DNA of 64,000 nucleotides from Lentinus brumalis. Taxonomy: Eukaryota; Basidiomycota; Agaricomycetes; Polyporales; Polyporaceae. The DNA lies in NCBI GenBank assembly GCA_001792895.1, contig MARA01000077.1:1-64000 (forward strand). The letters run 5' to 3'. The notes beneath the pieces were generated by a model, which was given only the letters and a program-made list of their open reading frames with translations, did no database searches and was not told the origin of the DNA. Of this stretch, positions 43,806 through 54,400 are shown piece after piece. Every line of letters starts with the position of its first letter. Position 1 is the stretch's first letter. A program made the translations under genes and the position numbers.

Positions 43806-44265
43806 TCGAACACACGATCGTTCATATCAAGTTTATCCTGTACTTGCCGACCTGCATACATAGGCTCATACCTCCCCTCCGTCCTGCTACATACTCCTCT
43901 ATCTTTCCACACCTCACACGAGGACTGGATGCAACCTTCCATGAGCACCGCAGTGTGGAGGGGGTACGAAGGTCAAACGCACCGGTTGTATACTGCCCGA
44001 TTATCCAGCGGCTGTGCCTGCGCAGGATGATGTCATGACTTCCAAGCGTATGTGACGTCTCTGTCCATCCTACTCGTCATACGATTGCGTCCAGTACAGC
44101 GTATACCCATCACTCTATTTACTTCGGCTATCCCAGCTACATGACGCTCTATCCGGCTTGGGAAGTGTCGAAGCGAGACTCTGTCGACATCTGCGATATA
44201 AGACCGAGGATTGTGCATGCTAGTAGCCCGGCATCCCCAGCTAATAACACGCGCTATAGACCGCG
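43806..44265. other. Intergenic, no gene seen
   Basis: 3' flank of the F-box gene and promoter of the next gene; no feature recognised. Confidence 0.4.
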
Positions 44266-45795
44266 ATGGACAAGTCGGACATTGAGGTGAGCCATACTAG
44301 TTTTTTTCTGGGGCGGAGGTTCGTCCGCACTGACAATCTGTGATAGGACGTACAACTGCGTCTCGTACCTCAGGTTCCACACCTTCAGGCTTCACTGTCG
44401 GTGTTTGAACAATTCCTGCTGAGTGCACCAGAGCAATACGTCGACGAGTTCCTTGCAGGCTTCACTCCAGACATCGTCATGCGCTTGCGCGATCTTAGCG
44501 GCGCCACACTGCGCGCGATCGATGCCTACATGACTCGGAAGTGGAATATCGCCCACTCGCTTCGTTGGTGGATTTGGAACACCAAGGATTTCCTCATGCT
44601 ACTCGACGAATGCGACGGTATCATATCTGGTTCTGCGGCTCAGCAATTCTTCGGCCGGGAAGAATACCGAGCCAAGGACCTCGACATCTACGTCCCTTTC
44701 CATGGACTTCTCAGCATGGGACGGTTTCTTCAATGCGAGGGATTCAAATTCCAGCCCGGATTGAACAGCCACCCCTTTTTTGACGCGGCAGTCATGGCTC
44801 TCACCTGCTTCATCGGACGCTCAGTATCGAAGCCAACTCCCGATCTCAGCGGATGCACGTACGCCTTCAAGACATTCAACTTCACTTTACCCGCACGTAC
44901 CCATCCGGGTGAACGCGGAAGACGCCTGCAACTGATAGCTGTACAAGGCGACCCAGTGGAGTTTGTTATTCGCAGCTTCCATTCGAGTCAGTCACTGCTT
45001 GCATGGAGCCTCTTTGATTGACTCATGAAACCTCCACAGCCGCTGTTATGAACTATCTCACCGGGAAATACGCTGTGTCACTGTTTCCGCGTACGACATT
45101 TCTACATCGCGCAACACTTGTTTGTCAGGATACCTCGCGGCAGGTAGCGATACAGAGAGAGTGGATGGAGAAGTACCGAGAGCGGGGGTTCTCGGTTGTC
45201 GAAGCCATTCATCAGTTACCTGATGTGGTGGAGGGCAATACTTGGCGACGTCGCGTTGGAGACAAACTGTGTTGGGTCCTCCCTTACGCACGCACCGGTC
45301 CGTATGCTCTACATCTCGAGCTGTCACCTCCGTATGACGCTGAATGGTCTCCAGGTATGCCAACGCAACAATCTCCTGCGATACGCCCGTATGCGTTCGA
45401 GGTGCTTGACGTGAGGTCCGGCGTCGTAGCTGCTCACGCCGCTGTGCGCGTCGCTCCTCGATTCTACTACAGGTGGGAAGCTACGTCGCCACACTCTCAC
45501 TGATGCTGACGGGCTTCACCACAGTTCTCTTGCACACATCAAGGATCCAGTGCATGCGTTCCCAGAGTATCGTTCAATCGAGACGGCCACTGCGTTCATG
45601 AATAGGTTCTGGCATCCGGTGCAGCAGGTATTCGATGTCCTCATCCCACCGCACGACACGAATACGGACGGATACATGTCATCTTCGAGTGCCGAGGAGT
45701 CAGAAGTGGAGATGTCCGATGCTGAAGGCGAGGCACTTGCCAGTGATGACATGGACATACTTATTGATCTTCTCGGTCAGCAGATTAATCCATGA
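44266..45795 (+). CDS. Nucleotidyltransferase-fold-like protein, uncharacterised (454 aa)
   Basis: Exons 44266-44286, 44347-44986, 45040-45472 and 45525-45795 sum to 1365 nt in phase. Residues 100-121 read IISGSAAQQFF followed by DLDIYV: a Gly-Ser pair followed by a D-x-D at a spacing seen in nucleotidyltransferase-fold proteins. A W-rich helix (LRWWIWNTKDF) precedes it. The C-terminus is acidic. From memory, proteins with this GS..DLD pattern are an expanded, uncharacterised family in mushroom-forming fungi. Whether the protein is active cannot be told; a third catalytic Asp was not identified. Confidence 0.6.
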
Positions 45796-46465
45796 TGGTG
45801 TAGCACGGGCGGGCGAGTGTATCTACATCTAGCCGAACGGAGTCTACGTTCATATATACGTCATCCAAGACTCTGATTATAGGCACGCGACGTATGACAT
45901 ACACGTCTCAGGATACAGTATAAGTAGGACCGTGAGATGCTTAGAGTTGTGAGCCAGCGCAACATGCCATCCCCTCCCAAATACTCTGTACACGCCAAAA
46001 TTCACCGGGCACTTCCCACCAAGGTATATTCTAATCACCGTGAACTGCGGTCAGTTGGTTTGATGCTCTACAGGACACGGCCAGCTCGTTCTTGGTGATT
46101 CCGCCAGGCCAAGTGCGGCCAATAGTCAAAGCCAGACATTCGGTGGTCGAAACTCAAGGGAGAGGTCCGATGCATATCTATCGTACTCAAGCACACGGCG
46201 CTCGTGCACGGCTCTAGGTGACTTTGAGTGTCATCTCCCACACCACGGAAGCTGACGAGACACGTACTGTTGCAAGTGCAGCAATTCAAAGTTCACGAAC
46301 TATTATCTCCAATATATAATCACACGTCACCTAGTAGCTTTCAGGTTGACTCATTCTGTGAACGATGTACTTTCCAGACTCGGCATGGGGCAGCCCGCAG
46401 TCCTACTCGTCGTCGCGCGAGAGGTGACCGCGTGAGTTGCCCATGGCACAGAAAAAGAATGTGTC
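45796..46465. other. Intergenic, no gene seen
   Basis: Short frames only. Confidence 0.35.
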
Positions 46466-46536
46466 TATGCGAGAATCGAACCCTGGGACGTAAGCTTCAT
46501 ACAAGATAAGCGTGGTACCACTAGTCCACGTTTCCT
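46466..46536 (-). tRNA. tRNA-like sequence, perhaps tRNA-Thr(TGT) or a pseudogene
   Basis: On the minus strand a D-arm-like GACTAGTGGTACCA, an anticodon-loop-like CTTGTAT and a T-arm AGGGTTCGATTCT occur in the right order and spacing. The acceptor arms do not pair well and the anticodon stem has a bulge, so this may be a decayed tRNA. Confidence 0.35.
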
Positions 46537-46635
46537 TTCTTCCGTAACAAACTCTTATGGTATTGGGATCTCAGGCTTTGTAAGGGAGGGTTTTTAAGTG
46601 GCCAAAAATTTACCCATCATTTACACTCGCAACGC

Positions 46636-46709
46636 AGCCCGGCAGGAGTCGAACCTGCGACGGCCTGAATGGCATTCAGGTCACTCTACCAACTGAGCCA
46701 GTAGGGCTG
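46636..46709 (-). tRNA. tRNA-like gene, anticodon GCC (glycine)
   Basis: On the minus strand the T arm GCAGG-TTCGACT-CCTGC and the anticodon arm CCTGA-ATGCCAT-TCAGG pair perfectly. The D arm is GCTCAGTTGGTAGAGT. Acceptor ends CAGCCC and GGGCTG pair over six positions, but two extra bases lie between the acceptor and the D arm. The GCTCAGTTGGTAGAG D arm is the form usual in bacterial and organellar tRNAs, and differs from fungal nuclear glycine tRNAs as I know them. Confidence 0.55.
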
Positions 46710-47234
46710 ATGATGTACGCGTACACCAGGGTGCCAACAGCATCGCCTCGCCGTGGTCATAGTGTCGTCACCAGCCGTTGAAGCCCGTTCTTCCTCACGT
46801 CCTCCACTCCTGCTGCACTCATGGTCGTAATCCCAAGAATACTTTACAGCTACCAGGGTACGGTGTTGAAATCTTGGATTGTTGCTGGTACGTGAGGTTT
46901 TTCACATGGCGCTGACTGACGTACGCATCCATTTGGTGAGTCGCGACTCACGATGACGTCGAATTAGGATCTCACATGCGTTCACAGAGTATACTGCATC
47001 ATATCGCAAGAAGCCAGGTGTAGTCAGTAATCTCAGTACGGCTCGAAACTCATGGCGTCACTCGCATAGGCTCACCGCGAGCGTGATGTCACCACACATC
47101 TCTTACTGGCGAGTCGCGCCCGCTGTGGTCTGTTCAACAGTTCAGGCGCATCATGACGGCGGTTCCGGTGAGTACAAAAGTCCATGAGCCTATCGACGTT
47201 CCACCGTCTGACTTCCCATAACCCTGGAACTACG
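46710..47234. other. Intergenic, promoter side of the next gene
   Basis: No gene seen. Confidence 0.35.
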
Positions 47235-48919
47235 ATGCCGCCTGCAGCATACATCGAAACACAAGAACAGCTCGAACAGACCCTTCAGTACTGGCGCAAC
47301 TTCTCTTTCAACAAAAACTACATCAATCTGCAGGATGCAGTGGACAAGCTTGATACCGAAGACAGCCTCGTCACCACGTATCACCAGTATGCACCGCGGT
47401 GGGTGGTAAGTAGCCTGCTTGTTTGCCCCTGCCATCCATTCATCTATGTGGAAGATCGCCAAACGTGGTACCAAACGACAGGCCGTGTTCCACTCAGTCG
47501 GCGTGTGGCGCTGGAACTCCCATCTGGAGACAGGGAACTTTGTCCCAGTTGGAGAGACAGCTCCGGAGCGGCTTTCCGAGGGACGGATGTGAGTTTCCAT
47601 TCAATACACATTGGACCGTCATACTGACCATTCCACAGTCAATCGTCACCGAGTAGCCTGTGCCAACTGTCGTATGGACTTGACACGGAGAACGACAAAT
47701 CACTGTGGCACGCGCAGAAGGTATGTCATCATTATATATCGAGCTATACGCTGAGCTCATTGTACACTAGGCATTCGAGAAGTTTGTAACCTCACGCGAG
47801 GGTTTCAATGCGCACAACAAGCAACGTCGCCAATGGCAGAGCGGCCAAGAAGGCAACGACGGGACGTTCATCCTGACGTCCCCCATATTTTGCAAGCGCA
47901 CTCCGTACACCCGCACCAAAGAAGCCAGAATCCGGTACAAGCTCCACGAGTGGATTGCAGCCGCAACGCAAGAGGACTCAGAGTACTTCGCCAACCCCGA
48001 TCGTCCCAAGATCGGGGAACTCCGCGGCGATAAAGTAGTGGACATCAAGACGTGTACCCCGCCGGGTCCCAAAGTCGGCGACGTAGTATGGTTCAGTTTC
48101 GTCGTCGACGTCTTCATAGGCCGCCAGTACTGGGTGACGAACACGGTACCCCTGGAGTTCATCCGTGTTGGCCGATTGGCACCAGATTTGTTGCCTGGAT
48201 TCGACATGGAAGAGGAAGACCTTGATCCTGCCGATCAGATTGACTTTGGACAGCAGGTCGAGCTCGGTGAGTCGTCTGACCACTATTTGTTGAATGCATT
48301 CTCACTCCGTGTGATAGAGGGTGATTACCCCATGTTTGATGCGTCCACTCAGAGCAAGGCCAAGGGCAAGGCAAAGTTGAATGACGCTGCGCAAGAACCG
48401 GCTGCCAACGAGTTCCGTTTTGGACCCGACGACGCGGATATGTACCGCACCGCTCGCAACTTGCAGATTGAACATTCTCTGGAGCAGATGAATCGTGCAG
48501 CCGAGCTCCGACGCAAAATAAACCTCGCCTCCGCGGCTGAGGCAGGTGCTGAGGAGGCAGAGGTCATCGAGGAGGTTGACGACTCGGGCGTCGAAAGCGG
48601 GAAGGAGACCAAAGACGTGGACCCTCCCGTGAGCCTCAAAATTCGTACTCTGTGTTCCGTGCTGACGATCGTGGTCTTCTTGCAGGTGGACAGCGGTCAG
48701 TCCTCCTCAACGCTCGTCACAGACACCACACTGGACGACTTGACGCCACCGCCACGTTCGCCAGAAGCCAAGCCCGTGGAGGAAGCCGCGTCCAAGAAGA
48801 GTCCGATCAAACCACAGACCCGCAAGCGGCGTGCGAGTACGGAGAGACCTTCCCATGCTACCGACAGTGGAACGCGTCCTTTCCGAGAACGTCGCCCTGT
48901 TACGAAGGGTCGGCAGTGA
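47235..48919 (+). CDS. Uncharacterised protein with charged C-terminal tail (475 aa, 6 exons)
   Basis: Exons 47235-47405, 47455-47588, 47639-47720, 47771-48266, 48318-48628 and 48686-48919 sum to 1428 nt in phase. The intron 48267-48317 is in frame and lacks stops, so its removal rests on its perfect gtgagt and gtgatag borders. The N-terminal half looks globular, with KVGDVVWFSFVVDVFIG and TNTVPLEFIRVG as its best conserved-looking parts. The C-terminal third is Glu/Ala-rich, then Pro/Lys/Arg-rich (KPQTRKRRAS), a probable nuclear localisation signal. No domain is recognised. An upstream in-frame ATG at 47184 would add 17 residues. Confidence 0.65.
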
Positions 48920-49762
48920 CGCAGCGAAGGGCTATGTGTTGTAACGCGGCTGCAAATGTATACAATGTACTTCATAGCAGATCCGTCTGAATGATATTGC
49001 TGTGCTGATGGAGCGAGTGTTCGAGTTCTGGTGTGCGACTCTACATTTACTGACTGACTCATGCCGGAACTTGGAACTCTCAGAAACGACGTGATGCTAG
49101 CTTGACATGATCGGACCGGAGCGACGCGCGCGCCACCACGCATGCCGTACTTGCATAGCACACCCTCACTCCTCGCGCTCTCGATGCGCTCAGACTGTAT
49201 GAACTTCGCTTTCACTCACACTGCAGTGTTCTCTACCTCAGGATGCGGCGCTAGGACTACCGGCTCTCCCACCAAGACCAGTCTCATCGCCGAGTGTATA
49301 ACGCGGCCGCCCAACATGACCACACTCTCCAGCCTATAATCACACGAATATCTGGCGGTAAATTGAAATGACGATGGTACTGTTAACTAGCACGACGGAA
49401 GAGATGTACATCTGAAGACAGAGTATACAGGAATGACCGAGGGAAGATGACAGTGGTAGCGAGTCGCGCGGAAGGTGAGCTCTCAACTTCGCAACGGACA
49501 TCGCTTCTGTTCTCCGGACACCATAACGACTGACTGGTATCAGAACGAACTCCATTCCATACGCAATACTCAGTATGTATACAAATGTCGACAGTCACAA
49601 GTGCGTCGTTCGCCCTTTGGCCAGAGTGCGGCGCAGACAAGTGTGCGCGGCACTAAATAATCTGTCGATCTCCGACTACAACATCATCTTCGTTCAGTCG
49701 CCTGGCGATTCTACACTGCACGGTGAGTTTCGGTACGGGGAAACTGAAACCATAACGTGTAC
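48920..49762. other. Intergenic, no gene seen
   Basis: Only short frames without splice support. Confidence 0.35.
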
Positions 49763-50228
49763 TCACTGTACGAGCGCGAACTCAGCGAGGGGGATATCCA
49801 TGCGTCGAACATTCTCCAGACGGTTCCCATGGTCATGATTGCGGCGAAGGATGATGAATTCGGCGGGTACATTAGATGGACATCCCCTCCCAACGAGGGT
49901 GTGCATGGCTTCGTTGAAGCGACCTTCCTCTCGAGCGACCCTGGCGTGAATCTCGAACTGAGTCCAAAAGACCACATCCATATCGGCTACAACTCGTGGG
50001 ATGGATATGGCAAATCTGCGGTACCGCCCTTCGATGGTCCAGTCTCGAACAAGACGTACGCGGTCGAACTCGTCCGGGCCTTCAAAACGTTGAACTGTCA
50101 CCGTGCGCATGTCTGGCGGGCCTGACATACGGAACCGGTACGCCTGGATGAGTCGCATTTGCTGCCGTGAAGCGTAAGACAGTATACATATCAGCTGTTT
50201 GACCACTCACGCTTCGTTGCAGTGCCAT
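49763..50228 (-). CDS. Small uncharacterised protein, family member 4 (138 aa)
   Basis: Exon 1 (50211-50228) encodes six residues from an ATG. A 49-bp intron (50162-50210, gtgagt..ggcag) joins it in phase to exon 2 (49763-50161). The C-terminal part, PAEFIILRRNHDHGNRLENV and following, matches GEFIVFRRSDDG and its surroundings in the member at 36.2 kb, and DVVFWTQFEIHARV lines up with YYTVFYRVPV. It lacks the N-terminal WRRGYFFP segment. No enzymatic motif is seen. Confidence 0.55.
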
Positions 50229-51459
50229 GGTCGGCGGACCCCGTCGTGCGACTCTGTGGGAAGAGCGGGTGGACTGAGGAGGCATCACTCGGTAGGCGTA
50301 AAGCCACTGGTGACGGTCGGTCAACTATAAGTCTCATACAAGGAACGTGCTAATATTGGGACTTCAGCCACGTACGTTGTGTAGGTCGAGTGCCATCACA
50401 CCTCAAAGAAGCAGTACATTACTACTGATGACGTCGTCGACGCTACGTAGGATGTAGCAGGGAGGCATATGACATCGTCGTGATTATTGGAAATGATTGG
50501 TACAGAAAACAGCATACCGTGATGCCATCGCGACATGTGGTCGATCTTACATCCGCCGGCATATCCAGCCCTTCGCATTGGATGGCCATAGGCAGCGGGC
50601 CTAGACATCCCCATACATGCATTGTACAGCAACAATGCGGTCGGCTGTATTATCGTGATATCTCGCTAGTAAGGTGCACGAAGTTCGCTCTCTCAGCGTA
50701 TCACTCTGACCCCGCTTCAGCACGCAACGCTCAAGTACGCTACCTTGCCCGGGAGAGGACGAACAGCCCGTTCAGTGGCGCCGATAGAGGCCTCGACGTG
50801 CTCATAGGTCCAATCTGCAGGATCCTTCCAGAACCTCGGGGCAGCGTGGGCAGGGGAGTGGGTATCTGCGTTCAAGAAAACTCTGAAATGTATCGACTCT
50901 TCAAGAAGCACCGGCGGACGATCTTAGTATGGAAGAACGGGCCGCTACCCAGAAGAATAGCGTCCCGACAAGAGGGCACCATACGGAATATAGGGAAAGG
51001 TACGCCGTGCGAGCATGGGACACATTGTCTACGCAAGGACCGATATGCCGGCATGTCGCAGGCGTGCATATTGGTTCATGGGACGACGAGAGGCGGGAGC
51101 TTACAAGAAGCGGAAGCGGCAGAACGTGGGTCGGACGGGGTGCAGCCAAGGAAAAAGGAAGGGATGCTTACCGTTCGCCTTGATGTAGACAGTTTACCAG
51201 CGCATCGGAGTGTCTGGTCTACACAGAACCCTGCGCGCAGCAATTGCAAGACGGCGGCGGTAACGGTAAGTTACGATCTTTTCCTCCGGTGAATGCTGAA
51301 ACATACTTGGTTTGAAGTGGGCCATTTCTGGCAGGGACGATCGATGAGGAAGTGGAGGATCTCTGTGCTGCTCTGTGAGGATGCGCATGTATATGACATA
51401 ATAATAATTACAACAGGAATAAATACTGTTATACATCGGAGTACTTGCTAGTCTATCAC
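50229..51459. other. Unresolved stretch
   Basis: A 270-codon forward frame (50480-51292) opens with GTG and has no recognisable domain; frames on the other strand overlap it. I do not call a gene. The 3' end of Helitron 2 should lie here, but no terminal hairpin plus CTRR could be fixed. Confidence 0.3.
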
Positions 51460-54400
51460 TTACAATCTAGTATAAATGACCATCTTCATGACATACTTAT
51501 CTACTGTCTGTAACTTCTTTGGGGGAAAGTTAACTATGTTATCATAATACACCACTTGATCTTTGTACTTAGCACCGTCATGGAAATATACTCCACCTGA
51601 TTTGTCAATAAATCTGCATACAAAGTGCTTCCCAGCAGCATCATCTGCATGATACACAATTCCACATACACGATACATCTGGTCATTGAAAATGATCTGG
51701 TTATCAACAAGTACTTTGACACCATGAGTTATGAATGCAATGAAGTAGGGGGTAGATTCATATTCTGTATATGTCTGCATGGACCGTTGACACTTAGGAC
51801 AATCCTTATGGGCTTTCTGAGTCTTCAGTGCATCGATCCATTGGCGGATTGAATTGCCCCGATGGGTCCCCAGCTTAGCAGGATTATTCTTCCAGAGGCT
51901 CTCCTCACAAGTCCAGATAACCCCATTGTCTAAGTCTGGGTCTCCTTCATGACCACATGCTCTGCACACATAGGACTTCTTTAGGGCCGGTTCATCGACT
52001 GCAAGGAGGTTTCTGGCCACAGAGTATAGATCGGTATAGGTCCTTCCAGTCAAACCTAACTCAGGTTCTTGACAGCCAAGCATATTCCGGATATAGTCTC
52101 GAGCTTCCTGCAAGGTAGAGGTAGGCTTCTCTGCCAGCACTTGTGAGAACTTCACTCCCGCTTGTCCTAAAAGCTCACTTGTGTTATACATGTCTTCATC
52201 CCATGCAGGTTTGCATTCCATGTACACAGATAGAAGAATTGTCAACAAGCTGTCGTATGCACAACTCCAATTCACTGGATCCCACGGAAAGCCACAAAAG
52301 TTCCTGCTACCTGCTGGAGGACGAGTTGCCTTGATTCGCTTGACTGACTTTGTTTGAACAATCTCAGCTTCAAGATCAGCTTGGTCATCCCGTTTGCGCT
52401 TGTCCTTCCGTTGTATTCCAACATTGCTCAGACTCTGCAATGCCTGGGTGCCTCGAGCAGCTACAAATCCGGCAGTGTTCTTTTGGGTTGTCTTTGTTGT
52501 AGCCTTTCCCGGTTCAGCTTCCTTGCCTTTATCTTTGGTTTCTGCTATCACCGTCCACGGACTGTCTTTTGACTTGTCTTGTATAGGGAAGGGATCGTCC
52601 TCTGACCACTGAATGGCAGTATGAACCCCTTCTGGCACGTACTGCTCACCTTTCCACTTCCGGAAGGAGTATATCAGTTCATTTCGAGTGATGCCAACAA
52701 CTGTGGGAGGTACTTCACCAAGATATCGCATTTTTGTGATCTTGTCCAACAGTTCTAACTCTCTGAACTCTTGCCTAAGACTTCCGGCAATACCCCCCTT
52801 CAACTTGGACGCATTGAATGGTTGTACAATAATTGTCCCAGCCAAGGTAGACCCTCTCGACAGGCATGTATAGACCGACTGATGGTTCTTGCAATTTTGT
52901 ATGTCACATACATTATCAGGACGGGTCCGACCTTGAGAAGCAAAGTCTGTCATGGCAAAATTGGGCACTACAGGTACTTGGTCACGGTTGATCTCAATGA
53001 TCTTACCATTAGGTAGCTTGCATTTAACTTTACGGACCTGATGTACCAAAGGAATGACATTTTCTGGAAGGCCTTTTACTTGAACTTTAGATGGTGCTGC
53101 AGTCAGCTTCACAAATAACGTGTCCAGGGCAAATTTGTCTTCAGAGACAGGACGGGATGTCCAGCCTACCACAACTCCCTCAGCACCATTGGTCACACAG
53201 CATTCAGTGGCCACATTGATCTTGATCATGACGGGCATGCCAATACATATAGAGAGCTTCCCGGGATGATGTTCGGTCAGTTCAGGAGAGAGGTCCCATA
53301 AGAGTGCCTGCAGTTCAGTGTTGACAATGTTTGTTGCCCGCTTTGGGTTCACCTTGTTCTGCCGCTGTCTCTTGGGCATGTCGCTGCTATCAGTTTCTGA
53401 TCCAAGTTTGTCTCGGGAATAGAACGTCTGCAGCACTTGGCCATTCTCTTTTGCGAACCTTTCACAGCCTAGTTCATTTATCTTGTCCCGATAAGAATTC
53501 CACGATGTTATAACGGAGACATTTCTGAAACGAGGTTGATTCAACTTCGGTCTTTCCTTGCCTGGACCGGCAACCCTTGACTGTATCAGCTTAATGTCCT
53601 CATCCGTACATGCTCTATACCGCAAGTTCTCTAAAGCAGTTCTGAGCTTTGCATCCTCGGGAGTTTGGGACCGTTGTCTCATATTCTCTCGGAGAATTAC
53701 GACTGTAGTGAATTGATGCCAGACTGCCTTGCCGATAGATGCCTTTTGTGTTGCATGGGCATGGGTGCGGTGAATGACGCGTCCAACATCATGTGCGTAC
53801 AAAGGCTTGCCATTCATCGATGGGGGAAGCTGGGCAAAGTCACCCGCGAAGATCATGTTGATTCCACCAAAAGGCACACCGTCATTCTTCAGAGCTGCAC
53901 ACATCTTGGCACAAATCTTGTACAGACTATGGCAGTCAAGCATGCTCACTTCATCCATGAAGATGTACTCGACATTCTGAAGCTTGGCTCGCACTTGCAT
54001 AAGCCCAGCCAGTGATTCTGAAGAATCTTTACTCCGGAATCCCAGCATAGAATGATAGGTTGATCCTCCAATCAGTGAGGCCGCAGATCCGGTAGGTGCC
54101 AGGCACATGAACCTGTAACTTTCTTTTCTTTCTGCAAAGAAGTGAGTGAGAGCCTTGATGACCTGAGATTTCCCGGTTCCAGCCATACCGCCCAGATACA
54201 TTTTGAGATGCTCCCCACAAGACTGAATAGCATGGTTTGCTACTATGCGGAATGCTCTCTCCTGATCCTCGTTGAGGCTGAACAAGTCAACGGTATTATC
54301 TATAAGTGCCTTTGCTGCTGGATCGGTGACCTCGAACGCTTTACGCATAAAGTACTGCTTGTCCACCAACTTCACATCATTGGGCTCATCATTCACGGGC

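Noticed and set aside
50480..51292. A 270-codon plus-strand frame
   Set aside because: It opens with GTG, has no motif, splice support or homologue in the window, and is overlapped by other frames.
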